64,000 bases of DNA from Bacillus mycoides (GCF_001757995.1 NZ_LXLV01000010.1:62001-126000), one strand, 5' to 3'; positions 1 through 10,025 are shown, counted from the first letter of the stretch. Made by a program: numbers and translations. The notes: a model not told the origin generated them from the sequence alone.

Positions 1-1
1 A

Positions 2-1612
2 GCGGTAGCAGTTATGCTATTTTACCAAGTAGGGGAACTGTTCCAAAGTATTGCAGTAAATCGTTCTCGAAAATCAATTACGTCATTAATGGATATTCGT
101 CCTGACTATGCGAATGTGAAAGTTGGAAACGAAACGAAACAAGTATCACCAGAGGATGTTCAAATTGGTGAGTATATTATCGTAAAACCAGGTGAAAAAG
201 TACCGTTAGACGGGAAAGTAGTTGAGGGAACATCAATGATGGATACTTCAGCGTTAACAGGTGAGTCTGTACCGCGAGAAGTAGAAGTTGGTAATGACGT
301 ATTAAGTGGTTTTGTAAACCAAAATGGTGTATTAATTGTTGAAGTTACAAAAGAGTTCGGTGAATCGACTGTATCGAAAATTTTAGACTTAGTACAAAAT
401 GCAAGTAGCAAAAAAGCGCCAACAGAAAACTTTATTACGAAGTTTGCACGTTATTATACTCCTGTTGTAGTTATAACAGCAGCAATAATGGCATTTATTC
501 CACCACTTATTTTAGATGGCGCTACATTCTCCGATTGGATTTATAGAGCTTTAGTGTTCTTAGTAATCTCTTGTCCATGTGCGCTCGTTGTATCGATTCC
601 TCTTGGATTCTTTGGTGGTATTGGTGGGGCATCTAAAAGTGGGATTTTAGTAAAAGGAAGTAACTATTTAGAAGCCTTGAATGATGTGAAATATATCGTT
701 TTTGATAAAACAGGAACATTAACAAAAGGTGTCTTTAAAGTTACGAAGATGGAGCCTAGTGAAGGTATTACAGCTGAAGAGCTATTAGAATATGCAGCAT
801 TTGCAGAAGTATATTCAAATCATCCGATTGCACAATCTATTCGAAATGCATATGGAAAATCAATCGATGAAAACGCTATTGAAGACTATAGTGAAATTTC
901 TGGTCATGGTACGGTTGTAAAAGTACAAGGAAAAGAAATTTTCGCAGGTAATGCTAAATTAATGAGAAAAGAAAACATTACATTTAAGCAACCGAATACA
1001 GTAGGTACACTAGTCCATGTTGCTGTAGATGGTAAATATGCAGGTTATATTGTTATCTCTGATGAGGTAAAAGAGGATTCAAAACAAGCAATTCAAAAGT
1101 TAAAAGAACTAGGTATTAAGAAGACAGTCATGTTAACTGGTGATGCAAAATCAGTCGGTGAAGCTGTTGGTAAAGAATTAGGTTTAGATGAAGTTCATGC
1201 CGAATTATTACCACACCAAAAAGTAGAAGAAATTGAAAAAATTGATGCAGCAAAACGCGGTAAAGAAAAGATTGCATTCGTCGGTGATGGTATTAATGAT
1301 ACACCAGTATTAGCAAGGGCGGACGTTGGTATTGCAATGGGGGGCTTAGGGTCAGATGCGGCAATTGAAGCTGCTGACATCGTTATTATGACTGATGAGC
1401 CTTCAAAAATTGCGACAGCTGTAAAAATTGCAAAACGTACACGTAGTATTGTCTGGCAAAATATTATATTTGCATTAGGGGTAAAAGGGTTAGTGTTATT
1501 ACTCGGCGCCTTTGGTATTGCAACAATGTGGGAAGCAGTCTTCTCAGATGTTGGTGTGACACTACTTGCAGTTTTAAATGCAATGCGTGTACTGAGAGTG
1601 AAAGATTTATAA
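2..1612 (+). CDS. Heavy-metal P1B-type ATPase (Cd/Zn/Co exporter), 5' end outside window
   Basis: The reading frame is open from the left edge, so the N-terminus (metal-binding domain and first membrane helices) lies outside the window; about 536 codons remain of a family that usually has 640-790 residues. What is seen: the actuator motif TGES, the transmembrane metal-site motif SCPCALVVS typical of Zn/Cd/Co ATPases, the phosphorylation motif DKTGTLTKG, an SNHPIA histidine-proline motif, and the hinge GDGINDTPVLARADVGIAMGG, followed by two C-terminal helices. From family knowledge it exports divalent soft metals from the cytosol using ATP. It resembles CadA or ZosA; the substrate cannot be settled without the N-terminus. 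A strong hairpin terminator follows directly. Confidence 0.93.
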   Translation, partial: AVAVMLFYQVGELFQSIAVNRSRKSITSLMDIRPDYANVKVGNETKQVSPEDVQIGEYIIVKPGEKVPLDGKVVEGTSMMDTSALTGESVPREVEVGNDVLSGFVNQNGVLIVEVTKEFGESTVSKILDLVQNASSKKAPTENFITKFARYYTPVVVITAAIMAFIPPLILDGATFSDWIYRALVFLVISCPCALVVSIPLGFFGGIGGASKSGILVKGSNYLEALNDVKYIVFDKTGTLTKGVFKVTKMEPSEGITAEELLEYAAFAEVYSNHPIAQSIRNAYGKSIDENAIEDYSEISGHGTVVKVQGKEIFAGNAKLMRKENITFKQPNTVGTLVHVAVDGKYAGYIVISDEVKEDSKQAIQKLKELGIKKTVMLTGDAKSVGEAVGKELGLDEVHAELLPHQKVEEIEKIDAAKRGKEKIAFVGDGINDTPVLARADVGIAMGGLGSDAAIEAADIVIMTDEPSKIATAVKIAKRTRSIVWQNIIFALGVKGLVLLLGAFGIATMWEAVFSDVGVTLLAVLNAMRVLRVKDL

Positions 1613-1650
1613 AAATAAGCGAGGGCGCGATTACGCCCTCGCTTATTTTT
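1613..1650 (+). terminator. Rho-independent terminator of the P-type ATPase gene
   Basis: A 15-bp perfect inverted repeat (arms 1613-1627 and 1634-1648, six-base loop) starts right after the stop codon and runs into a T tract. Confidence 0.92.
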
Positions 1651-1691
1651 ATTATTATGTTAATATATTTTAAACTAATATACGTACAACA

Positions 1692-1725
1692 TTAAAAAAA
1701 CAGAGAAGGGGAAACTTCTCTGTTT
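1692..1725 (-). terminator. Terminator of pncB
   Basis: Arms 1698-1708 and 1715-1725 pair perfectly over 11 bp; on the minus strand the hairpin is followed by seven T (the A run at 1694-1700). It overlaps the end of pncB. Confidence 0.88.
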
Positions 1726-3187
1726 ATTTTTGTATATTTTTCGCAACCTTTTCTCGAACAGTTTGAATATAATTCATTTTATGATCCCAACATTCTTGGC
1801 TTAAATCTACAGGGTACTCTTCAGGATTTAAAGTTCGCATATATTCTTCCCAAAATAGTGAGAGGCTGTGTTCGTTATACTTTTGAATATCTAATATATT
1901 AGGTAATTCATACGTTCTTTTACCGTTAACGAAAATATCTTGATGCAGTTCGCGTGCTTCGAAGTTTGTTACGAATTTACTTATATATGTATGAACAGGA
2001 TGGAACATTTTTAAACGTTCTTCTTTTCCGGGTTCTTCTGACTCTAAAGCAATATAATCGCCTTCTGCATGATCGTTAACACGGTTAATAATACGATAAA
2101 TTCGTTTAAGTCCTGGGGTTGTAATTTTTTCAGGATTAGATGAAATTTTAATCGTATCATTTAATTTCCCGTCAGTATCTTCAATAGCGACTAGTTTATA
2201 GACAGCACCTAATGCTGGCTGCTCAAAGGCTGTAATCAGCTTTGTGCCAACACCCCATATATCAATTTTTGCCCCTTGAGATTTCAAGTGCATAATCGTA
2301 TATTCGTCTAAATCGCTAGAAGCGATAATTTTTGTGTTTGTAAATCCAGCTTCATCAAGTTGTTTTCTCGCTTCCTTTGATAAATATGCCATATCACCAC
2401 TATCCAGGCGAATGCCATAAAAATCGATACGATCCCCGAACTCTTTTGCAACACGAATCGCATTTGGAACACCAGATTTTAAAGTGTCGTATGTATCGAC
2501 GAGAAATACACATTTTTTATGTGTTTCAGCATATTTTTTAAACGCAACATATTCATCACGATATGCTTGAACGAAAGAGTGGGCATGTGTGCCAGCTACA
2601 GGGATGCCAAAACGTTTCCCTGCCCGAACGTTACTTGTAGATGAAAACCCACCAATAAAGGCAGCGCGAGTGCCCCAAAGAGCAGCATCAAACTCATGAG
2701 CACGCCTTGTACCAAACTCTAAAAGTTCATCATTATTTGCAGCATGCTTCATACGTGCAGCTTTTGTAGCAATTAATGTTTGGTAATTTACAATATTTAA
2801 GAGGGCGGTTTCAATTATTTGTGCCTCACCGAGTGGTGCATCAACCCGTAATAAAGGTTCGTTATTAAAAACAACTTCACCTTCTTGCATACTACGAACC
2901 GTTCCAGTGAATTTCATATTTTGTAAATAATGAAGGAATTCTTCTTCAAATTGTAATTCTGCTAAATAAGCGATATCGCTTTCTGTAAAACTGAAATTTT
3001 CTATGTACTCTACAATTTTCTCAAGGCCAGCAAAAACAGCGTAGCCATTCTCGAATGGAAGCTTTCGAAAATATAAATCAAAAACAGAACGGCGAGTATG
3101 AATACCATCTTTCCAATATGTATAAGCCATGTTGATTTGATATAAATCTGTATGTAAGGCATAACTATCGTCTTTATAATGATTCAT
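1724..3187 (-). CDS. pncB: Nicotinate phosphoribosyltransferase
   Basis: The 487-residue product matches bacterial nicotinate phosphoribosyltransferases of the long Gram-positive type (B. subtilis YueK). It joins nicotinate to PRPP with ATP hydrolysis to give nicotinate mononucleotide, the salvage entry to NAD. Recognisable stretches are the N-terminal ALHTDLYQINMAYTY, the central GTRRAHEFDAALWG, and FYGIRLDSGDMAYLS followed by IIASSDLDEYTI and WGVGTKLITA, which carry substrate-contacting residues in this family. The start at 3187 has the SD GGAGGTG on the minus strand. It is monocistronic, with its own promoter and terminator. Confidence 0.94.
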   Translation of the reverse strand: MNHYKDDSYALHTDLYQINMAYTYWKDGIHTRRSVFDLYFRKLPFENGYAVFAGLEKIVEYIENFSFTESDIAYLAELQFEEEFLHYLQNMKFTGTVRSMQEGEVVFNNEPLLRVDAPLGEAQIIETALLNIVNYQTLIATKAARMKHAANNDELLEFGTRRAHEFDAALWGTRAAFIGGFSSTSNVRAGKRFGIPVAGTHAHSFVQAYRDEYVAFKKYAETHKKCVFLVDTYDTLKSGVPNAIRVAKEFGDRIDFYGIRLDSGDMAYLSKEARKQLDEAGFTNTKIIASSDLDEYTIMHLKSQGAKIDIWGVGTKLITAFEQPALGAVYKLVAIEDTDGKLNDTIKISSNPEKITTPGLKRIYRIINRVNDHAEGDYIALESEEPGKEERLKMFHPVHTYISKFVTNFEARELHQDIFVNGKRTYELPNILDIQKYNEHSLSLFWEEYMRTLNPEEYPVDLSQECWDHKMNYIQTVREKVAKNIQK

Positions 3188-3215
3188 TGCGAAAACACCT
3201 CCGTAATTTGGTTAT

Positions 3216-3245
3216 AGTATACCAATTTTCCACCCTTCGTAGCAA
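3216..3245 (-). promoter_or_regulatory. Sigma-A-type promoter of pncB
   Basis: On the minus strand TTGCTA (3240-3245), an 18-bp spacer and TATACT (3216-3221) lie about 30 bp upstream of the pncB start. Confidence 0.6.
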
Positions 3246-3386
3246 AGAAGTAATAGAGGATTGAAGTCAAGAGAGAAAAAAATGAAATAATGCATATTTT
3301 TTAGAAAATTTACATTTATCAATTTATATTTCTCTGGATTTTATGTATTATTAGAGTAATGGGGGTAATGAGAATGGAGGAGGACA

Positions 3387-4658
3387 ATGCAACAAACATT
3401 AGAAAAAATAGGCAAACAAGTCTTTTATAAACGGCTACAGCAAAAAATGACACAAGAAGAATTATGTCAGGGCATTTGTTCTGTCTCATACTTAAGTAAG
3501 ATCGAAAATGGAAAGATTGAAGCATCAGAAGAAATTCTACAATTGCTCTGCACAAGACTAGAAATTGCTGTGACGGATTTGAGAGATGTAGAAGAAGATG
3601 TGAAAGTAAAGTTGGATGAGTGGTTAAATGCACTAATTCATTTGGACAAGCAACAGGTAGAACGCATATACGAAGAGTTGCAAGGTGAAATGAAGCATGT
3701 TTTAGATTTTGAAATTATAAATTATTATAAACTGCTTTATACGCGGTATTTAATTATGAAAAGGGATTTTCCTGCTGTTGAAGAAGAGTTAGAGAGCTTA
3801 AAGAAGATGTACAAAAAGTATTCACCATTTCAGAAATTATTATATACGTATAGCAAAGGGTTATATTATTTTTTACAACATAAATATAAGAAGGCATTAG
3901 AGTACTTAGCTCGAACAGAAATAATGGCGAAGGAACAAGGGTATCATGAAAATGGGATATATTTCAATTTAGCTCTTGTTTATAATGAATTAGAAGTTGA
4001 ACATATGACTTTACATTTTGCTAATGTGGCAATGGAAGGGTTTAAGAACGAATATAAGTTCCGTTATGTGATAAATTGCCAATTACTCATTGCACTGAGT
4101 TATATACAAAAAAAACAATATAATGAAGCGCTATCTATTTATAATAATATTTTGAGAGAAGCGAATTCTTTTGCTGATAAAGAAAGCATAACAGCCATTG
4201 CTTTAAATAACTTAGGATTCTTGTACTATAACTTAAAAGATTATGCAAAAGCTAAAGATTATTATTTGCAATGCTTACAGTATAAGAAGGAAGAGGATTT
4301 AAATTATATTGATGCAGTATATGAGATTGCTTTACAATGTATTGAATTAAAAGAGTTTGAAGAAGCGAAAGATTGGATTAGTAAAGGGATAGGTGTTGCG
4401 AAGAGGGATGAAAAGTATAAAAGTATGCTGTATATACTTTTAATGCTTAAGAATAAATACTTTGAAACTAAAGATGTTTATAAAAAGTTTTTAGAAGTTG
4501 AAGCAATCCCATTTTTTAGAGGCGAAGAGAATAAAAAGGAATTAAAAAGGGTGTATTTAGAACTAGCAGAGTATCATGAAGAATTGTTAGAGTTTCGAGA
4601 AAGTAATAGCTATTATAAATTAGCAATTAATTTATTAGAAGAAAAGGGAGGAAAATAA
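3387..4658 (+). CDS. nprR: NprR quorum-sensing regulator (HTH-TPR, RNPP family)
   Basis: The 423-residue protein has an N-terminal XRE-type helix-turn-helix (about residues 8-60, with MTQEELCQGICSVSYLSKIE as recognition region) followed by a long array of TPR helices (about 100-420, for example YYNLKDYAKAKDYYLQCLQY). This is the RNPP architecture (Rap, NprR, PlcR, PrgX). The neighbours identify it as NprR: a 41-codon signal-peptide gene begins one base after its stop, and the neutral protease gene nprA follows. In B. thuringiensis, NprR bound to the re-imported NprX peptide activates nprA and other necrotrophic genes. The start codon follows the SD GGAGGAGG. Confidence 0.93.
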   Translation: MQQTLEKIGKQVFYKRLQQKMTQEELCQGICSVSYLSKIENGKIEASEEILQLLCTRLEIAVTDLRDVEEDVKVKLDEWLNALIHLDKQQVERIYEELQGEMKHVLDFEIINYYKLLYTRYLIMKRDFPAVEEELESLKKMYKKYSPFQKLLYTYSKGLYYFLQHKYKKALEYLARTEIMAKEQGYHENGIYFNLALVYNELEVEHMTLHFANVAMEGFKNEYKFRYVINCQLLIALSYIQKKQYNEALSIYNNILREANSFADKESITAIALNNLGFLYYNLKDYAKAKDYYLQCLQYKKEEDLNYIDAVYEIALQCIELKEFEEAKDWISKGIGVAKRDEKYKSMLYILLMLKNKYFETKDVYKKFLEVEAIPFFRGEENKKELKRVYLELAEYHEELLEFRESNSYYKLAINLLEEKGGK

Positions 4659-4659
4659 T

Positions 4660-4785
4660 ATGAAAAAAATAATTATTGGTGCTTTGGCTTTGGTAGCTGT
4701 ATTAGTGGTATTGGAGCCACAATATGCTTGGACATCGGATATCTATGGCCAAGGAGAGAAGGTAGTTGAAGTAGTAAACTCTTAG
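4660..4785 (+). CDS. nprX: NprX signalling peptide precursor, variant pherotype
   Basis: A 41-codon ORF starts one base after the nprR stop, with SD GGGAGG inside the end of nprR. The product has a basic N-terminus (MKKIIIG), a hydrophobic export segment (ALALVAVLVVL) and a hydrophilic tail. Position and layout identify it as nprX. The active peptide described in B. thuringiensis 407 is the heptapeptide SKPDIVG; at the matching place this protein reads WTSDIYGQ, so the mature signal here is probably a different pherotype such as TSDIYG or WTSDIYG. The exact processing limits cannot be read from sequence. Confidence 0.85.
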   Translation: MKKIIIGALALVAVLVVLEPQYAWTSDIYGQGEKVVEVVNS

Positions 4786-4786
4786 T

Positions 4787-4818
4787 AAAAACCCCTTTCC
4801 AATCGGAAAGGGGTTTTT
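4787..4818 (+). terminator. Terminator of nprR-nprX
   Basis: Arms 4788-4800 and 4805-4817 form a 13-bp stem with a four-base loop and end in T5. It separates nprRX from nprA. Confidence 0.93.
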
Positions 4819-4939
4819 CAATATTTGTTCCTCAAAATTCTACAAAACTTGAGAAAAAAGTTATTTGAATTTTTAGTATATTAATAGTGGAAACATAATG
4901 CTAATATGAAATTACTCTTTTTCAAAAATTTTTTATTAG

Positions 4940-6652
<1,713 letters not shown>

Positions 6653-6687
6653 GGCTTTAAGGACTAGTTATTAATAAAATACCTCAA

Positions 6688-6721
6688 AAATAAAGAAGGA
6701 GCTTATGCTCCTTCTTTATTT
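6688..6721. terminator. Bidirectional terminator between nprA and the convergent TVP38 gene
   Basis: A 15-bp perfect stem (arms 6688-6702 and 6707-6721, TTAT loop) with T/A tracts on both sides. It overlaps the 3' end of the minus-strand gene. Confidence 0.9.
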
Positions 6722-7264
6722 TTTTCTCCATTTTTTCCACAAATAAAATAATCCAACGCAACCCGCGATTGTTACAATCCACTTCGCTTCATTTGTTCCA
6801 TTTATGACATGATATGCAGAATATACTTCAATCAATAAGGCCGGTATTTTCCCTATTGTGCTGGCAATACTGAAGGAGAGTAGTGACATTTTGCCTAGAG
6901 CTGCAAATAAAGTAACGATACTTGATGGGATGAAAGGTATCAATCGAAACGATAGAACGAGTAGAAAGGCCTCTCTGCCTTCTACATAAAGAAGACGCTC
7001 TACCTTTGGGTACTTATTTACTTTATCGTGAGTGAACTTTTGAAGGCCTATGCGATAAATATAAAACGAGATAATAGCCCCTAATGCCTCGCCTGCGATC
7101 GAAATGATTGTGCCATTCGTTACACCAAAGAGCTGTATATTAATGGCGGTCAAAAAAATACTAGGGATAAAACCTAAAAGACTAATGATGATATTGATTA
7201 AGATACTAAGTGGAATTGCGATGGAATAATAGTCTGTTAAGAAGTTTTGAATTGTTTCAGCCAT
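6716..7264 (-). CDS. TVP38/TMEM64 (VTT/DedA-like) membrane protein
   Basis: The 182-residue protein has about five hydrophobic segments. It carries the VTT-domain signature: a GEALGAIISFYIYR glycine-rich element, then FRLIPFIPSSIVTLFAALGKMSLLSF, then an IGKIPALLIEVYSAY helix. Proteins of this family sit in the cytoplasmic membrane; related DedA and TMEM41B proteins move or scramble phospholipids, but the role of this bacterial subgroup is not established. It resembles B. subtilis YtxB/YdjX-type proteins. It converges on nprA and shares its terminator. No functional partner is visible nearby. Confidence 0.82.
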   Translation of the reverse strand: MAETIQNFLTDYYSIAIPLSILINIIISLLGFIPSIFLTAINIQLFGVTNGTIISIAGEALGAIISFYIYRIGLQKFTHDKVNKYPKVERLLYVEGREAFLLVLSFRLIPFIPSSIVTLFAALGKMSLLSFSIASTIGKIPALLIEVYSAYHVINGTNEAKWIVTIAGCVGLFYLWKKWRKK

Positions 7265-7664
7265 TCTTTATAATCCTTTATCTTTTTTTGCATTACACCA
7301 TATTTTCATTGTATAGGCAAGTGTAAATTTACATAATGTAGAAAACAGTTGATAGGAAGGGGTCTATATACCTTATAAAGGTATTGGGTATATGAAAACA
7401 TGGGTATATTTAGTTTGTTTAAAAAATACTCAATAAATCCTATATTTAAAGGGTTTATGGAGTGTTATGATTGGTATCTTTATCCGGGAAATAATCATAA
7501 AAACATGGGGGTATATTTTTAAATGGGCGAAAAACAGTGGTTTAATGAAAGTGGATTGGAAAATATAGAAAAATGAATGAGGTATTTTAAAACTGTATCC
7601 ATTTTTTCTTTGTGAAATTGACTTTTAGTGGAGTTACGATAATAATCATGGAAGAGGTGATACG
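7265..7664. other. 400-bp intergenic region with a perfect inverted repeat
   Basis: No convincing ORF is seen. At 7368-7384 there is a 7-bp perfect inverted repeat with a 3-bp centre (ATACCTT ATA AAGGTAT), a possible operator. The region is very AT-rich and precedes the toxin-like lipoprotein gene, whose regulation may lie here. No clear sigma-A promoter stands out. Confidence 0.4.
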
Positions 7665-8183
7665 ATGAAACGACTAAGTAGTCTTTTCTTGAGTAGTTTA
7701 TTGGCACTAATGCTGATTTTAAGTGGATGTGCAGGAAAAGAACAAAAACCAGAAAAACCAAAAGAGGATCATTCTACATCAGTAGAAAAAATTAGTGATA
7801 ATATTTTAGATGAAATGGAAGGGCCACCTAAAAATGGTCATACGATTGAAAGGCATGTAGGCAAATCAGAAGAGGATTTGAAGAATCGTTTGAAGACAGA
7901 TAAAGTTTCAGCGGCAAGTACATACTATGATAAGGAAACAGCGACAAAGGCTGTGAAAGATAGTTTAAAACAACATGATAAAGAAATTCAGGATTGGTTG
8001 AAAAACTCTAAAGAGGCTCGCCTTGTATTGAATACAACTCATTCATTCCCAGTTGGAAAAACGGTAATAAAGAAAAATATGAATGTAAAAGACAAACTAG
8101 TAAAGACTGTTACTGTTTTAGCGAGAGATAAATCAGGAGATCTAGGATTTAAGATTATTACTTCTTATCCATCAGATAAATAA
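7665..8183 (+). CDS. Lipoprotein with RNase A-like CdiA-CT toxin domain
   Basis: The 172-residue protein begins with a lipoprotein signal peptide and lipobox LSGC (Cys22), then a charged linker (about 23-55). The rest (about 56-172) reads as the bacterial CdiA-CT RNase A-like domain. It has GHTIERHVGKSEEDLKNRL, then SAASTYYDKETATKAV, then WLKNSKEARLVL, and ends GFKIITSYPS. His64, Arg75, Thr166 and Tyr168 match in order and spacing the catalytic His/Arg/Thr/Tyr of the Yersinia kristensenii CDI toxin (H175, R186, T276, Y278). This suggests a membrane-anchored ribonuclease exposed outside the cell. A putative immunity gene follows 14 bp later. SD GAAGAGGTGA. The domain match was made by eye. Confidence 0.75.
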   Translation: MKRLSSLFLSSLLALMLILSGCAGKEQKPEKPKEDHSTSVEKISDNILDEMEGPPKNGHTIERHVGKSEEDLKNRLKTDKVSAASTYYDKETATKAVKDSLKQHDKEIQDWLKNSKEARLVLNTTHSFPVGKTVIKKNMNVKDKLVKTVTVLARDKSGDLGFKIITSYPSDK

Positions 8184-8197
8184 AGGGGGGAGTATAT

Positions 8198-8470
8198 ATG
8201 TATCTAACATTACAATACTTTCTTAAATCGTACTGTACGTTAAGTATTCATGAGGATGAAATAGTAAGCGTGATGGAAGAGTTTATAGAGCAAGAAGACG
8301 AAGAAATTGTTTTGAAATTACGCAATGAATTAGTAAATATGAAGAAAAAGAACGCTTGGGAAGAGGCGTGCGTATTAGCTGCGAAGCAAGGGAATCGTAT
8401 ATGGTCTTTAGAAGAAACGCAGGACCATCTTGGGAATTTTTTACTATTATTGCAAAAGAAAAAGGCGTGA
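8198..8470 (+). CDS. Putative CdiI-like immunity protein
   Basis: This 90-residue cytoplasmic protein has no signal peptide and is rich in acidic residues in its first half (HEDEIVSVMEEFIEQEDEE). It resembles the small CdiI_2-type contact-dependent-inhibition immunity proteins by length, the N-terminal aromatic YF segment and the acidic helix, but the similarity is weaker than for the toxin. It follows the RNase-like lipoprotein by 14 bp with SD AAGGGGGG and shares its transcript and terminator. The inferred role is to bind and neutralise the basic RNase domain when it enters the cytosol. If the neighbour is not a toxin, this would be an orphan hypothetical protein. Confidence 0.62.
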   Translation: MYLTLQYFLKSYCTLSIHEDEIVSVMEEFIEQEDEEIVLKLRNELVNMKKKNAWEEACVLAAKQGNRIWSLEETQDHLGNFLLLLQKKKA

Positions 8471-8487
8471 GTAGATCACGCCTTTTT
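8459..8487 (+). terminator. Terminator of the toxin/immunity pair
   Basis: Arms 8459-8470 and 8476-8487 pair over 12 bp with loop GTAGA and end in T5; the stop codon of the immunity gene lies within the left arm. Confidence 0.88.
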
Positions 8488-8488
8488 G

Positions 8489-8610
8489 TATACGCTTTTT
8501 GAAATTTGTCCGTTTGATATTATCTCATTGTTTTGGGGCACTTTTATATACGCTTTTTGAAATTTGTCCATTTGATATTACTTCACCGTTTTGTGTTACT
8601 TTTTTATACG
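8489..8610. repeat. 58-bp degenerate tandem repeat at the 3' end of the vanW-like gene
   Basis: Positions 8489-8522 and 8547-8580 agree in 33 of 34 bases at an exact 58-bp period, and a weaker match continues to the start of a third unit at 8605. One unit lies inside the vanW-like coding end, the other contains its stop and continues past it. Confidence 0.8.
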
Positions 8611-9787
8611 TAACCGCTGTTATTTTATCACCAGTATTACTAATTACTTGAGAAGAAACTTCAACATTTTTACCAGTATTTGTACCGAAAATACGTGTAG
8701 TAATACTGCCGCCATTTGAAAATGCTTGAATGTAAATATGCTTACCTGTATTGTTTTTAAATTGTAAATCCGGACCATAATCTGCCACTGCTGCATCTTG
8801 CCCAAGTGGTAAATAATTTACGGGCATAGAATGATTGCTTCGAGAAACAATTCCTAAATCTGCCCTTAAAGCTGCGCTATATAAAGTACTACTGACTTGG
8901 CAAACACCTCCGCCTGCACTTTGTATAACTTTACCTTGTGAATATACTGCTGCGGATTTATAACCATGTGCAGCATCAGTTACGCCAACACGGCCATTAA
9001 AACTAAACGTTTCATCAGGTGCTACAATAACTCCACTTAAAGTATTAGCTGACTTATTTACGTTATAGGACTGATTTCCATTACGGCCAGCCATTGGGGT
9101 AGAGTATTCAGCAATCACTTCTTTAATCCCCATTTGTTGTATATCTTCTGTAGAACGTTCAGGTTTTATTGGTGTAACTGGTAATGCAACATCGGATGTG
9201 CCAGAAGTAATAGCTGCGCTTGTTAAATCGGTTAATTTTCCTTTATCAATTTTTTCTCCATTTTGACTTTGGCTAATATTTACTGTAGAGCCTTCAACAC
9301 TTAATTCGGCGTTGACAGGATTTTTTAATGTTTCATTATATTTATCCTTTATAAAGGTTTCATAAGTTGTTGTATTTAATTGTGGTGTTAATTTATAGTC
9401 ACGTTTTACTTCACCGTTTTCAGCTTGCTTACGCATGTTGTAACGATTCATTACGTTCCCTTCTTGTTCTTTAAAGATATTTTCGACAATATCCTTCTCT
9501 TTATAATCTACTCCTAAATCTTTCCATATGTAAGTTTGTTTATCATTTTGGAATACGTAGTTAAGAGATTTTTGATTTAATTCATTCACCTTTTGATTAA
9601 CAATGGCTTGAATATCTGCTTTATTTTTTCCATCAAGAGAAATACCTTCAAATGTAGTGTTTGGTAGTGCAGTTGTATTTAGTTGATTATTTAATTTGGA
9701 TACATATTGATATCCACCAACACCACCAACACAAAGTAATATGCCACCGGCAATAGCGGAACCGATCAGTATTTTGCTTAGCTTCAT
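8525..9787 (-). CDS. VanW-family envelope protein
   Basis: The 420-residue protein has an N-terminal membrane anchor (residues 6-28), a PG_binding_4-like region (about 40-210, with NTTFEGISLDGKNKADI), and a VanW domain (about 225-350). The VanW domain contains GVIVAPDETFSFNGRVG, SAAVYSQGKVIQSAGGGVCQ, SSTLYSAALRADLGIV and HIYIQAF. It resembles B. subtilis YoaR. The biochemical role of VanW is not known; some glycopeptide resistance clusters carry it, but no van genes are nearby. It is probably cell-wall associated. The C-terminus falls in a 58-bp tandem duplication, so the last residues (KSAPKQ) and the stop come from the repeat junction. Confidence 0.85.
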   Translation of the reverse strand: MKLSKILIGSAIAGGILLCVGGVGGYQYVSKLNNQLNTTALPNTTFEGISLDGKNKADIQAIVNQKVNELNQKSLNYVFQNDKQTYIWKDLGVDYKEKDIVENIFKEQEGNVMNRYNMRKQAENGEVKRDYKLTPQLNTTTYETFIKDKYNETLKNPVNAELSVEGSTVNISQSQNGEKIDKGKLTDLTSAAITSGTSDVALPVTPIKPERSTEDIQQMGIKEVIAEYSTPMAGRNGNQSYNVNKSANTLSGVIVAPDETFSFNGRVGVTDAAHGYKSAAVYSQGKVIQSAGGGVCQVSSTLYSAALRADLGIVSRSNHSMPVNYLPLGQDAAVADYGPDLQFKNNTGKHIYIQAFSNGGSITTRIFGTNTGKNVEVSSQVISNTGDKITAVTYKKVTQNGEVISNGQISKSVYKSAPKQ

Positions 9788-9871
9788 TTATTTCCCCCCA
9801 GAAAAATTTGTATAAATATATGTATTACATTTTTTGTATAAAAATGATGAAAATAACATTATGTACGTACT

Positions 9872-9901
9872 AGTATACTATTATTTTAACTATGTGTGTA
9901 A
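9872..9901 (-). promoter_or_regulatory. Likely sigma-A promoter of the vanW-like gene
   Basis: On the minus strand TTACAC (9896-9901), an 18-bp spacer and TATACT (9872-9877). The leader to the start codon is about 80 nt and ends in a strong SD (GGGGGG). Confidence 0.5.
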
Positions 9902-9980
9902 TGTTTTCATAAAAAATGTTACACCGTTGTAATAATTGTCTCTTTTTGTCACAATATGCATGAGAAATATGTTGAAAATT

Positions 9981-10025
9981 ATAATAAAAAGGCTGCTTAG
10001 AAAAATCTAGCAGCCTTTTTATTAT
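9981..10025. terminator. Bidirectional hairpin terminator between LCP and vanW-like genes
   Basis: A run AAAAAGGCTGC (from 9986) pairs with GCAGCCTTTTT (ending 10020), with flanking ATAAT/ATTAT; a single bulge is near the loop. It lies just past the LCP stop codon. Confidence 0.85.

Noticed and set aside
7665-8183. Reading the RNase-like lipoprotein as an ordinary uncharacterised lipoprotein
   Set aside because: The spacing and identity of His64, Arg75, Thr166 and Tyr168 plus the SAAST and KIITSYP segments fit the CdiA-CT RNase A-like family too well to ignore.
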